From: Desulfobulbaceae bacterium BRH_c16a
GTDB lineage: Bacteria; Desulfobacterota; Desulfobulbia; Desulfobulbales; Desulfocapsaceae
Reading direction: 5' to 3'
Assembly: GCA_000961725.1 (NCBI GenBank)
Contig: LADS01000002.1
Span: forward strand, 62,001-126,000
DNA length: 64,000 bases
The notes beneath the pieces are model-generated. The model ran no database searches. It was not told the DNA's origin and was given only the letters and a program-made list of their open reading frames with translations. Both the position numbers and the translations under genes were made by a program. This document shows positions 34,580 through 43,482 of the stretch, piece after piece. Numbering within the stretch: position 1 is the first letter of the stretch; every line of letters starts with the position of its first letter.

Positions 34580-36385
34580 ATGTCTTCCGATTATGACACA
34601 ACCCCGCTTTCTTTCGTCGAATTGGGCTTTTCCGGTCCAGTCCTCCAGGCCATCAACGAGGCCGGCTACGAATGTCCGACCCCCATCCAGCAGGAAATGA
34701 TCCCCCACGTCCTGGCAGGAAAGGATGTAGTAGGTCAGGCCCAGACCGGAACCGGAAAAACCGCAGCTTTTGCCTTACCGCTGCTCACCCGGCTGCAGAC
34801 CGGAAATTCCCGAACCCCGCAGATCCTTGTACTAGCCCCAACCAGAGAGCTTGCCATCCAGGTCGCCGAATCCTTCGAAGCATACGGCAAGCATATCAAA
34901 AACCTGCGGGTTCTGCCGATCTTCGGCGGCCAGGACTACTCCATCCAACTCAAGCAGCTGCACTTTGGCGTCCAGATTGTGGTGGGCACCCCGGGTCGAG
35001 TCATGGATCACATCCGCCGCGGCAGCCTGAAAACGGAAACCATTCATAGTCTGGTTCTCGACGAGGCCGATGAAATGCTGAAGATGGGCTTTCTCGATGA
35101 CGTGAAGTGGATCCTCGAGCAGCTTCCCGGCAGAAAACAGACCGCACTTTTCTCCGCCACCATGCCCCGCACCATTCGGGACATTGCCCATAAGTATCTC
35201 AATGAACCGGTCGAGATTACCATTAAAGCCAGAACGGTCTCAGCCCAGACGGTCAACCAGCGTTGCCTGATTACCAACGGGATGGCGGCAAAAGTCAACG
35301 CCCTGGCAAGAATACTCGAGGCAGAAGCCTTCGATGGCGTGCTTGTTTTCGTCCGAACCAAAATCCAGACCGTCGAAATCGCCGAACAGCTGGCGGCCCT
35401 CGGCCACTCGGTCGCACCTCTCAACGGCGATATTCAGCAAAGCCAGCGACTGCGCACCGTCGAGCAGCTGAAAGCAAAAAAAATCGATATCCTGGTGGCA
35501 ACAGACGTAGCCGCCCGAGGTCTCGATGTCGAACGAATCAGCCATGTCATCAACTTCGACATCCCTTTCGATCCGGAAGCCTATATCCACAGGATCGGCA
35601 GAACCGGCAGGGCGGGCAGGAGCGGCGAGGCCATCCTGTTCATCAATGCACGCGAACGTTCCATGCTGCGGTCGATCGAACAGACGACAAGACAGAAGAT
35701 CATGATGATGGATCTTCCTTCGACCGCTGCCGTCAATAAAAGACGTGTTGACGGGTTCAAGGCAAAAATTACCGCAGCCCTTCAGGAAGATACTTCCTTC
35801 TATGCCACCCTGGTTAACGAATATCTCGCGGAAAACGAGGTCTCTCCCGAGCAACTGGCCGCCGCGTTAGCTTTATTGGTTCAGGGCAACAGACCGCTGC
35901 TGCTGCCGGAACAGAAATTTTCCGAAGCAGCGTCTCTTCCCCCCGAGAGGCGTAGCAGCAACACCAGGAAACCACCGACTCGTCCCACACGTCCCATTCG
36001 TCCCTCGAGATCGGCAGCCATACAATTGCCGCCGGAGGAAGGCATGGAACGCTTTCGCATTGAACTGGGCAGCGAGCATGGCATCAAACCCGCCAATATA
36101 GTCGGGGCCATCGCCAATGAAGCCGACATCAACAGCCGGTTCATCGGGCGTATTTCCATTTTCGACACCTACAGCACCGTCGATCTGCCCTGCGGCATGC
36201 CGGAAGATGTTCTGCGTCTGCTGCACAAGAGCCGTGTCGGCAGCAAGACCCTCAAAATCCAAAGGATCGCGGGCGACGGCGAAGCCCCGACACAATCGGC
36301 GAGAGTGCAGAAACCGTTCAAGCGCAGCGGCAGTCCGACCGGTAAAAGCCGGAAAAATGCAGTTCAGGATAACCGTTCCATCTGA
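34580..36385 (+). CDS. deaD: DEAD-box ATP-dependent RNA helicase (DeaD/CsdA-like)
   Basis: A 601-residue helicase. Domain 1: Q motif, Walker A AQTGTGKT, PTRELA, DEAD and SAT; domain 2: VFVRTK, VATDVAARGLDV and HRIGRTGRAGR. After a basic, Arg/Pro-rich linker (about 465-500) comes a DbpA-type RNA-binding domain (MERFRIELGSEHGIKPANIVGAIANEADINSRFIGRISIFDTYSTVDLP). This layout is that of DeaD/CsdA, which helps ribosome assembly and cold adaptation. ATG 34580 was chosen over the upstream frame start 34493 because the Q-motif region begins there. Confidence 0.92.
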   Translation: MSSDYDTTPLSFVELGFSGPVLQAINEAGYECPTPIQQEMIPHVLAGKDVVGQAQTGTGKTAAFALPLLTRLQTGNSRTPQILVLAPTRELAIQVAESFEAYGKHIKNLRVLPIFGGQDYSIQLKQLHFGVQIVVGTPGRVMDHIRRGSLKTETIHSLVLDEADEMLKMGFLDDVKWILEQLPGRKQTALFSATMPRTIRDIAHKYLNEPVEITIKARTVSAQTVNQRCLITNGMAAKVNALARILEAEAFDGVLVFVRTKIQTVEIAEQLAALGHSVAPLNGDIQQSQRLRTVEQLKAKKIDILVATDVAARGLDVERISHVINFDIPFDPEAYIHRIGRTGRAGRSGEAILFINARERSMLRSIEQTTRQKIMMMDLPSTAAVNKRRVDGFKAKITAALQEDTSFYATLVNEYLAENEVSPEQLAAALALLVQGNRPLLLPEQKFSEAASLPPERRSSNTRKPPTRPTRPIRPSRSAAIQLPPEEGMERFRIELGSEHGIKPANIVGAIANEADINSRFIGRISIFDTYSTVDLPCGMPEDVLRLLHKSRVGSKTLKIQRIAGDGEAPTQSARVQKPFKRSGSPTGKSRKNAVQDNRSI

Positions 36386-36394
36386 GACGGGATC

Positions 36395-37228
36395 ATGCTC
36401 CACCACACTTTCTGCCACATTCCCGGTATCGGGCTGAAGACGGAAAAAAAACTATGGGAGGCGGGAATCACCACATGGGATACGTGGCGGAGCCCGTCTC
36501 CCGTCCGACTCTCCGCCATCATCCACGCCGATGCCGCTCAGACCCTTGAGAGGTCTTTGTCGGCTCTCGCCGACGATCCGGGGTATTTCACCCGGAGCCT
36601 CGGCAGTACCGAACCGTGGCGGATTTTTTCGCAGTACCGGGACCGGACCGTCTATCTCGACATCGAAACCACCGGGCTCGAAGATTCCGCCGAGGTGACC
36701 ACCATTGCCCTCTATGACGGCAAAGAAGTGTTCACTTACATCAACGGCATCAATCTCCATGATTTTGTCGACGATATCCGGCAATATCAGGTCATCGTCA
36801 CCTATAACGGCAAAAGCTTCGACATCCCTTTTCTCGAAAGATATTTTCGGATTCGACTGGATCAGGCCCAGATCGACCTGCGTCATGTGCTGGCGCGCCT
36901 CGGCTTCAAAGGCGGGTTGAAGGGCTGTGAAAAACAGCTGGGCATGAATCGCGGGAATCTGGATGGCGTGGACGGCTATTTTGCCGTTCTGCTCTGGTAT
37001 CGTTACCGTGACTACAATGATCGCAAGGCGCTGACGACACTCCTTGCCTATAACGTCGAAGACACGGTGAACCTGGAAAGACTCGCGGTAGAAGCCTACA
37101 ACCGCAATATTCTTGCCACTCCGTTCAGCGACAGCCTGCTCCTGCCGTTTCCCGAACCGCCCCCCAATCCCTACCAGGCCGATTACGATTGCGTCGAGAC
37201 GATAAAACGTTCGCTGAGGGCCTGGTAA
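36395..37228 (+). CDS. RNase H-like 3'-5' exonuclease of the YprB type
   Basis: A 277-residue protein. The N-terminal 35 residues (FCHIPGIGLKTEKKLWEAGI) look like a helix-hairpin-helix. The DEDD-type exonuclease fold follows: D and E in YLDIETTG, NGKSFDIPFLE with the second Asp, and YNVEDTVNLE with the last Asp. YprB-like proteins carry this ribonuclease H-like domain; the substrate is unknown. It starts nine bases after the helicase stop, so the two are likely one operon. Confidence 0.82.
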   Translation: MLHHTFCHIPGIGLKTEKKLWEAGITTWDTWRSPSPVRLSAIIHADAAQTLERSLSALADDPGYFTRSLGSTEPWRIFSQYRDRTVYLDIETTGLEDSAEVTTIALYDGKEVFTYINGINLHDFVDDIRQYQVIVTYNGKSFDIPFLERYFRIRLDQAQIDLRHVLARLGFKGGLKGCEKQLGMNRGNLDGVDGYFAVLLWYRYRDYNDRKALTTLLAYNVEDTVNLERLAVEAYNRNILATPFSDSLLLPFPEPPPNPYQADYDCVETIKRSLRAW

Positions 37229-37243
37229 ACGGGACCTGACAAT

Positions 37244-38161
37244 CTAGAGGTCGATCACCATCCCTTCGCGGGCAAAGAATACCTCGGTTTTTCCGTACTT
37301 CCCCGGCAGACAATACACTTCAGCCAGCTCATCCAGGGTCGCATCGGCCCGGTCGGGATCGTGATGGAAGAGCGCCAGCCTTTTCACCCCGGCCCGGTTG
37401 GCTGCCTCAATGGCGTATTCCATCGCGGTGTGCCCCCAGTTGATTCGGGCACCGTACTCGGCAGCTGTGTACTGAGCGTCGTAAATGAGCAGGTCGGCCC
37501 CTGCGAAAAACTGTTCAACGGCAAGATTCTGTTCAATGGCGACCTCCTCACCCTCAAGGGCCATCGCCTCGTCATAGGCGGGATGGGCAGGATCGGTGAT
37601 AAACAGATTGCGAAACGGCTCGGTATCGTAACAGGTGCAGACAGCTTTTTTGCCATACTCGAACCGGTAACCAAGGGCGGTGATCGGATGGTTGAGCAGC
37701 TTGGTCCTGAGCTGGAGGCCGTCGCTCAGATCGATGGAGGGATCCTCCTTCAGCCGAATGTACTCGATCTCGGAGGCCAGTTCGCCAAGGTTCACCGGAA
37801 AATATCGATATTTCATCTGACCGCCGACAACCTCTTCCAGGGGATCTTCCTCAAACGAAACCGGGCCGTATACTTTTAATTTTGTTCCCGGGATATAGAT
37901 AGGGGTGAAAAAAGGATACCCCATGATATGATCCCAGTGGGTATGCGAGAGAAATATATCAGCCCTGATCGGTCCCTTCGGCAGGTCGTTGGCCATGATG
38001 GAGTTGCCGAGGGTTCGAATCCCGGAGCCTGCATCGATTATGATAAGGCGGTTGTCCGGTCCTACCCGCAACTCAATACAGGCGGTATTGCCGCCGTACT
38101 TCTGGGTTTTCGGCCCCGGACTGGGGATCGATCCCCGGACCCCCCAAAAACGAACCTTCAT
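37244..38161 (-). CDS. Metallo-beta-lactamase fold hydrolase
   Basis: A 305-residue protein with the metal-binding HxHxDH motif SHTHWDH (residues about 72-78) and further His in WGHT and FHHDP. It opens with KVRFWGVRGSIPSPGPKTQKYGGNTACIEL, typical for a branch of MBL proteins related to RNase Z and phosphodiesterases that is common in Desulfobacterota. GGAGAA lies just before the start. It converges on the YprB-like gene, 15 bp apart, and follows the HDOD gene on the same strand. Confidence 0.88.
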   Translation of the reverse strand: MKVRFWGVRGSIPSPGPKTQKYGGNTACIELRVGPDNRLIIIDAGSGIRTLGNSIMANDLPKGPIRADIFLSHTHWDHIMGYPFFTPIYIPGTKLKVYGPVSFEEDPLEEVVGGQMKYRYFPVNLGELASEIEYIRLKEDPSIDLSDGLQLRTKLLNHPITALGYRFEYGKKAVCTCYDTEPFRNLFITDPAHPAYDEAMALEGEEVAIEQNLAVEQFFAGADLLIYDAQYTAAEYGARINWGHTAMEYAIEAANRAGVKRLALFHHDPDRADATLDELAEVYCLPGKYGKTEVFFAREGMVIDL

Positions 38162-38191
38162 ACGTTCTCCAATGTCAGCCTCACCTGAGGG

Positions 38192-39052
38192 TCAGATTTT
38201 CAAGAAAATCTCGGCTTTTTCAATCTCTTCGTTCACCCGTTCGCCGATACCGCCGAATTCTTCCCAGGTAAGGCCTACCGATTTCAAGAGAATATCGATC
38301 TCGTCGACCTTGGGAAAAGGATCGCCTGCATAGCCGTGGTCAAGAATATTGGTGTAAATATTGCCGAGGGCGACGAGAGCCACCTGCTGTCCCGATTCCC
38401 CTTTGAGAGTATCGGTTTCATGATGATAGCCGATGCACCGGGTGATGACCTGATTGAGTTTCCATTTATCGGCAATCATCAATCCGACCTCCTGATGGTC
38501 GATACCCATGACATCGAGTTCTACTTCCTTGAGCGGCAGCTGCTCGAATCTGGCGATGTTCAACGCCTCGATATACTCATCGCCGAAAGGAACCTTGCCG
38601 AGATCGTGGAGGAGTCCGCCCAGGAACAGCTCTTCCCGTTCCATGATCGGCAGGCCCTTTGCTTCCCCGAGCAGTTTTGCGCTGACTCCCGCACCGATGG
38701 AATGGGCCCAGAATTTGACCGTCGGCAAGGCTTTGGATTTTTTTGCCCCGGCGACCGTCCGGATGATGGCGGTACTGAGCGCCATATTCTTCACGGTGTT
38801 CATGCCCAGCATGGTGATTGCCCGGGTGAGCGAGGTCACCTTATTGACCAGGGAATAGTAGGCGGAATTGATGAGCTTCAGCACCTGTCCGGTCAGTACC
38901 GGATCAAGCGAGATCACCTTATTGAGTTCATTGGGAGAAGCATCGGTACGACTGCATATTTCCATAACCTTGCCGACGGTGGTCGACAGGCTCGGCATTT
39001 TTTCGATAAATCTCTCGATATCCCTTCTCTGCTTATCCTTCTGTATTGCCAT
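38192..39052 (-). CDS. HDOD-domain signalling protein
   Basis: A 286-residue protein made of one HDOD domain: MPSLSTTVGKVMEICSRTDASPNELNKVISLDPVLTGQVLKLINSAYY, LTRAITMLGMNTVKNMAL, and the HD-like LFLGGLLHDLGKVPFG. HDOD proteins are non-hydrolytic or weakly hydrolytic HD relatives that act in signalling, often with kinases and cyclic di-GMP. No output domain is attached. It precedes the MBL hydrolase gene by 30 bp. Confidence 0.9.
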   Translation of the reverse strand: MAIQKDKQRRDIERFIEKMPSLSTTVGKVMEICSRTDASPNELNKVISLDPVLTGQVLKLINSAYYSLVNKVTSLTRAITMLGMNTVKNMALSTAIIRTVAGAKKSKALPTVKFWAHSIGAGVSAKLLGEAKGLPIMEREELFLGGLLHDLGKVPFGDEYIEALNIARFEQLPLKEVELDVMGIDHQEVGLMIADKWKLNQVITRCIGYHHETDTLKGESGQQVALVALGNIYTNILDHGYAGDPFPKVDEIDILLKSVGLTWEEFGGIGERVNEEIEKAEIFLKI

Positions 39053-39179
39053 GCAAGTATTGAATATTCAAATAGTTAAAACAACCGTAGGGGAGGTTTC
39101 TCCTGCTTTAGGTATTGTATAGGAAGATTTCCTTGCGGTCAAGGCTCGTCAGTGGTTTCAATTCAGGAGAAGTAACTTC

Positions 39180-39962
39180 TCATACATGTTTTTCTTCTTC
39201 CGCAGAACGACGAAAATCCACAGTATCCCGGTAGGTGAGAGTCTTGCCGCCAAAGATATCCAGGGCACTGCCGACCGTGAAATCGAGTCTCCCGCTGCCG
39301 GCCTCGTCTATCAACTGCAGATCCGCCCTGTCTCTGATTCCACCTGCATAGGTAGTTGCAATCGGGGTCCATTGCGCCAGTTTTTCGACCAGCGGCACCT
39401 CGATACCGGAACATTTTCCCTCTACATCTGCAGCATGAATCAAAAATTCGTCACAATACCCGGCAAGGTCGGTCAGCACCTCGGGCGAGATGGCAACGCT
39501 GGTGAATTTCTGCCAGCGATCGGTGACGATATAATAGAGTCCGTCTCTCTTGCGGCAGCTCAGATCGAGAACCAGTCGATTCCTGCCAACCGCCTTAACC
39601 AGTTTGTTCATCCGGTCGATATCGATCATCCCGTCCCGGAAAACATAGGAGGTGACGATAACATGGGAGGCGCCCTTATCGAGCCAGGTGCCGGCATTAT
39701 CCGCAGTTATGCCGCCTCCAAGCTGCATGCCGCCGGGCCAGGCCCCGAGGGCCTCCTCGGCTGCGGCATCGTTGCCGGGCCCCAGCTTGATAATATGCCC
39801 CCCGGTCAGATTGTCCGACCGGTAGAGCTCGGCAAACCATGACGGTGATTTTTCGGCGACAAAATTGGTCTGCACTGCCTGCGGATTTGTATCGCAAAGC
39901 GTCGAGCCGACAATTTGCTTCACCACTCCGTCATGAAGATCGATACATGGTCTGAACTTCAT
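39180..39962 (-). CDS. hisA: HisA-type phosphoribosyl isomerase of the eukaryotic (HIS6-like) kind
   Basis: A 260-residue TIM-barrel enzyme for the fourth step of histidine biosynthesis (ProFAR to PRFAR). The sequence follows yeast HIS6 rather than bacterial HisA: FRPCIDLHDGVVKQIVGSTL, HIIKLGPGNDAAAEEAL, MQLGGGI, ASHVIVTSYVF, RLVLDLSCRK, FLIHAADVEGKCSGIE, TTYAGGI and LDFTVGSALDIFGG. ATG 39962 was chosen because GGAG precedes it and the barrel starts there; the frame is open to 40025 through the upstream terminator. No other his genes are nearby. Confidence 0.85.
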   Translation of the reverse strand: MKFRPCIDLHDGVVKQIVGSTLCDTNPQAVQTNFVAEKSPSWFAELYRSDNLTGGHIIKLGPGNDAAAEEALGAWPGGMQLGGGITADNAGTWLDKGASHVIVTSYVFRDGMIDIDRMNKLVKAVGRNRLVLDLSCRKRDGLYYIVTDRWQKFTSVAISPEVLTDLAGYCDEFLIHAADVEGKCSGIEVPLVEKLAQWTPIATTYAGGIRDRADLQLIDEAGSGRLDFTVGSALDIFGGKTLTYRDTVDFRRSAEEEKHV

Positions 39963-39990
39963 CTTCTCGCTCCGAATGAATTTCCGAGGC

Positions 39991-40032
39991 GCTAAACAAA
40001 AGAAGCGGAATGCTCGTACAAGCATTCCGCTT
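39991..40032 (-). terminator. Terminator of the RecA/KaiC-like ATPase gene
   Basis: AAGCGGAATGCT (40003-40014) and AGCATTCCGCTT (40021-40032) form a perfect 12-bp stem with a six-base loop. On the minus strand it is followed by CTTTTGTTT. It separates the ATPase gene from hisA. Confidence 0.8.
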
Positions 40033-40078
40033 CCTTATTTTACCACTTCGCTTTCATGCCGATAAACCGGCCCCAATT

Positions 40079-40777
40079 TCAGCCTTTCTTGATAAGCATC
40101 GTATTGGGATCAAGCATCAGGGTCGTACCGGGATCCAGTTTGCAGGAATCGCACTTAAGGATATCCAGCTTCATGTAGTCACCGACGGGCTTGATCAGCA
40201 ACACGGTTTCAAACAGGCTGTCCACCTCGTGACAGGGCGCCGGCACGCCGTCCAGGCTGACCCGTTTGTCCTCGCGATGACTGACAGCAGAGAACCAGAT
40301 CATTTTCAGGCCGCGCTCATTCATGAAATTGCGCAGCTCCTCGAGGGACTTCTTGTCATTGCTGGCAAAATCATAGCCATCGATGATCAGGCACTCGGGC
40401 TTGTATATGTTCTGCTTAACCAGATCGTCAAGCCGCTCTTCCAGGAGAGCCTTGCTGAAGGAACTCTCTTTGAAGGTCATGATCATTCGGTTCTTCATGA
40501 TCTCCGGGATGGATTCGATTTTCTCCCCATCGGTCAGCAGGGAGAGAATATCGTCATACCAGGTGCGCGTTTTATCGACACCTTCGCCGATCGAAACATG
40601 CAGAACCTTGTTGCCCAGCAACATGCAATCGAGAGCGAACTGGACAAGAATTGCAGTCTTGCCAAGCCCGGCCCTGGCCATTACCAGTCCCATCATGGAC
40701 TGAATCCCTCCACCCGCCTTACCTTCAAGGCCAAGAGCTCGGAGAGGATTATTCACTTTCAGCTCGTTGTTTTCCAT
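40079..40777 (-). CDS. RecA/KaiC-like P-loop ATPase of unknown role
   Basis: A 232-residue protein with Walker A ARAGLGKTA (residues about 34-42) and Walker B CLIIDGYDF (about 128-136), followed by a sensor-like MIWFSAVSHRED. The spacing fits the RecA/RadA/KaiC group. It carries two Cys in LKCDSCKLDPG near the end. It has no DNA-binding or second ATPase domain. AAGGTGA precedes the start and a strong terminator follows, so it is a single-gene unit. The function is not known. Confidence 0.7.
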   Translation of the reverse strand: MENNELKVNNPLRALGLEGKAGGGIQSMMGLVMARAGLGKTAILVQFALDCMLLGNKVLHVSIGEGVDKTRTWYDDILSLLTDGEKIESIPEIMKNRMIMTFKESSFSKALLEERLDDLVKQNIYKPECLIIDGYDFASNDKKSLEELRNFMNERGLKMIWFSAVSHREDKRVSLDGVPAPCHEVDSLFETVLLIKPVGDYMKLDILKCDSCKLDPGTTLMLDPNTMLIKKG

Positions 40778-40887
40778 GGCAGTTCACCTTTTATATTTCT
40801 TGTCTGCCTGCATCGGTAATGCAGCCATCAGTCCCGAACTTCGGGAGTACGTACTTTTTTTAGTTGTAGTCGGTAATGTAATCAATA

Positions 40888-42972
40888 TCAAGCGTTCTTC
40901 CGCTCATCCTGATAGGCCTTGATCAATTGCTCGCTGACACCTTTCGGCACCGCCTTGAAAGTGGCAAATTCCATGGTGAACTCGGCTTTTCCCTGAGTAA
41001 GGGAGCGAAGCGCGGTGGAATAGCCGAACATCTCGGAGAGAGGCACTTCCGCCTCGACCACCGAATACGAACCTTCCTCGGTTGTGCCGATGATCATTCC
41101 GCGGCGCTGGTTGATGGAACCCATGACAGAACCCTGGAACTCGGTAGGCCCTTCCACTGCAACCTTCATGATAGGTTCGAGAATGACCGGTTTCGCCTTG
41201 AGGTAGCCATCTTTAAAGGCACCTATTGCCGCCAGCTGAAAGGCGATGTCGGAGGAGTCGACCGCGTGGTAGGCACCATCGTTGATAACACAGCGGACTC
41301 CGGTGATTGCCGCCCCGCAGAGCGAGCCTTTTTCGAGGCTCTTCTTAAAACCCTTGTCGCAGGAGCTGATAAATTCACGCGGGATGACGCCACCGACGAT
41401 ACTGTCGACAAATTCGTAATCGCTCTCGGTAGTCGGCTCGAGGTAGCCGGCCACCCGGCCGTATTGTCCGGAACCGCCGGTCTGTTTTTTGTGGGTGTAG
41501 TTGAATTCGGCACGCTGGGAAATAGTCTCGCGATAGGCAACCTGGGGTGCACCAACCTCGACCAGAGCGTCGTACTCGCGCTTCATTCGTTCAACATATA
41601 CTTCCAGATGCAGTTCGCCCATTCCGGAGATGATGGTCTCGCCGGTTTCATGATCGACAAAGGTTTTGAACGTCGGGTCTTCCTTGGTAAAACGGTTCAA
41701 GGCCTTGGACATGTTGATCTGGGCTTTGTTGTCCTTGGGAATGATCGCAAGCGAGATAACCGGCTCCGGAATATGCATGGAGGTCATGGAACAGCTGATA
41801 TCCTCCGAGGTGAACGTATCGCCGGACGCACAGTCGATGCCGAACAGCGCGACGATATCCCCGGAACCGCAGGACTCGATTTCCTCCATCTCATTGGAGT
41901 GCATCCGGCAGAGACGGCCGATTTTTACCTTCTTGCCGGTCCTGCTGTTGAAAACGGTATCCCCTTTGGCAAGCTTTCCCTGGTAGGAACGAACATAGGT
42001 CAGCTGCCCGTAACGCCCGTCTTCCAGCTTGAAAGCCAGCATTATGAGCGGATCGTCGGGGTCATTGGTAACCTTGAATTCTTTTTCTTCGTTTTTCAGA
42101 TCGAGGGCCATATTGACGACATCGGTCGGACAGGGAAGAAACATGTCGACCGCATCGAGCAGCAGCTGAATCCCTTTGTTCTTATAAGCGGAACCAACCA
42201 TTACCGGAGTAAAGTCAAGGGCGAGAGTTCCTTTACGGATGGCGTCGTAAATCATCTGCGTATCAACGTCACCGCCCTCGAGGACCGCTTCCATGAGCTC
42301 TTCGGAAAACATCGATATCTCTTCGAGCAGCGCCTCCCGCTTGGCCTGAGCCTCGGCCTGATACTCCACCGGGATATCTTTTTCTATGATGGTCTCGCCA
42401 TTGGGCCCCTCAAAATAGATGGCTTTCAGGGTGATCAGGTCGATCATGCCCTTCAGCTCGCTTTCCAGCCCGATCGGGATCTGCAGCAGGTGGGCGTTCA
42501 GGTCCAGTTTTTCGCGGAGCTGCCGGGTCACCTTTTCAGGATTGGCGCCGGTACGATCGCACTTGTTGATAAAAGCGATACGGGGGACGTTGTATCTGGT
42601 CATCTGCCGGTTGACCGTGATCGACTGGGACTGCACCCCGCCGACCGAGCACAGCACCAGAATGGCTCCGTCGAGAACCCGGAGAGCCCGTTCAACCTCG
42701 ACGGTAAAATCAACGTGTCCGGGAGTATCGATAATATTGATACTCAGATCTTTCCAGGAACAGTAGGTGGCCGCGGACTGAATAGTGATGCCACGCTCCC
42801 TCTCAAGTTCCATGGAGTCCATTTTCGCACCGACCCCATCTTTGCCGCGAACCTCGTGGATGGCATGTATTCTTTTGGTATAGAACAGGATACGTTCGGT
42901 CAACGTGGTCTTTCCCGAATCGATATGGGCACTGATACCTATATTCCTAACTTTCGATAAATCCTTATTCAT
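40888..42972 (-). CDS. fusA: Elongation factor G of the spd/mitochondrial-like type
   Basis: A 694-residue translocation GTPase. Domain [59 protein letters not shown] and [10 protein letters not shown]; domains II-V follow with [32 protein letters not shown] and the C-terminal [14 protein letters not shown]. The opening, with [20 protein letters not shown] instead of the usual HDGxATMDWMxQE, is that of mitochondrial EF-G1 and its bacterial counterpart spdEFG1 of spirochaetes, planctomycetes and deltaproteobacteria. A recycling partner (spdEFG2) is expected elsewhere in the genome. A terminator-like hairpin lies in its leader. Confidence 0.92.
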   Translation of the reverse strand: MNKDLSKVRNIGISAHIDSGKTTLTERILFYTKRIHAIHEVRGKDGVGAKMDSMELERERGITIQSAATYCSWKDLSINIIDTPGHVDFTVEVERALRVLDGAILVLCSVGGVQSQSITVNRQMTRYNVPRIAFINKCDRTGANPEKVTRQLREKLDLNAHLLQIPIGLESELKGMIDLITLKAIYFEGPNGETIIEKDIPVEYQAEAQAKREALLEEISMFSEELMEAVLEGGDVDTQMIYDAIRKGTLALDFTPVMVGSAYKNKGIQLLLDAVDMFLPCPTDVVNMALDLKNEEKEFKVTNDPDDPLIMLAFKLEDGRYGQLTYVRSYQGKLAKGDTVFNSRTGKKVKIGRLCRMHSNEMEEIESCGSGDIVALFGIDCASGDTFTSEDISCSMTSMHIPEPVISLAIIPKDNKAQINMSKALNRFTKEDPTFKTFVDHETGETIISGMGELHLEVYVERMKREYDALVEVGAPQVAYRETISQRAEFNYTHKKQTGGSGQYGRVAGYLEPTTESDYEFVDSIVGGVIPREFISSCDKGFKKSLEKGSLCGAAITGVRCVINDGAYHAVDSSDIAFQLAAIGAFKDGYLKAKPVILEPIMKVAVEGPTEFQGSVMGSINQRRGMIIGTTEEGSYSVVEAEVPLSEMFGYSTALRSLTQGKAEFTMEFATFKAVPKGVSEQLIKAYQDERKNA

Positions 42973-43368
42973 GGCTGCTGTCCTCTACAACGTTGCCAAC
43001 CGGCTGCAAATCCGGCCTCGCTTCTAACAAGCTATGGGAATAAATAAAAAAGTAAGGAGTCGCAGCACACCGCAACTCCTTACTCAACTGACTCAATCGG
43101 TGATATTTCAAGGTTTTCAACAACCTTTTACGATAAAGACTGGCAATACCACACTTCAGGGTGCAACATCGGATCTGCTTTCCCGAAATAAAACTACACC
43201 CGAGAACCCTTCCTATTACACTAACTGCAATTAAAAAACCACAAAAAAAAGCCATCCTACCAATTTTTGCCAAGTGAGGGCCTGTTCGCAAATAACATGG
43301 ACAAGATTGCGCTCAGATTTGGGTCGAAAAAAAGAGGATGGCCCCCCAAACCTTGTTGAAAAAATCGA
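42973..43368. other. Gap between the divergent fusA and rubrerythrin genes
   Basis: Nearly 400 bp without a convincing gene. A 109-codon minus-strand frame (42965-43291) has a hydrophobic start but runs through a terminator-like hairpin into fusA and has no family resemblance. The stretch should hold the fusA promoter and leader. Confidence 0.5.
43041..43083 (-). terminator. Terminator-like hairpin in the fusA leader
   Basis: GTAAGGAGT (43052-43060) and ACTCCTTAC (43075-43083) form a nine-bp stem; on the minus strand it is followed by TTTTTTATTTA. It lies about 70 bp upstream of fusA and no minus-strand gene precedes it. It may be an attenuator of fusA or the end of a small RNA. Confidence 0.5.
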
Positions 43369-43409
43369 TTGACAAACCCTGACATCTAATGTTAATAATA
43401 ATCATTATC
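43369..43409 (+). promoter_or_regulatory. Rubrerythrin promoter with Fur-like box
   Basis: TTGACA at 43369-43374 is a good -35 element. At 43391-43409 the sequence gttaataataatcattatc matches 17 of 19 positions of the E. coli Fur consensus GATAATGATAATCATTATC and covers the -10 region. Control by Fur, or by the related PerR, is therefore likely. The ribosome site AGGAGGA and ATG 43483 follow. Confidence 0.65.
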
Positions 43410-43482
43410 GAACGTAACAGTGAAGCCGAATGTTTTGCCTCACCATTATCAACCCAAACCTGCATCAGGAGGAACTATTATA

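Noticed and set aside
38000..38035. A GGTTCGAATCC T-arm-like motif suggesting a tRNA
   Set aside because: It lies inside the MBL hydrolase coding region (GSGIRTLGN) and no acceptor, D or anticodon stem can be built around it.
40927..42960. A 677-codon plus-strand frame opposite fusA
   Set aside because: It mirrors the EF-G gene and has no recognisable domain.
42965..43291. A 109-codon minus-strand frame with a hydrophobic start
   Set aside because: It reads through a terminator-like hairpin and into the fusA start, and resembles no family.
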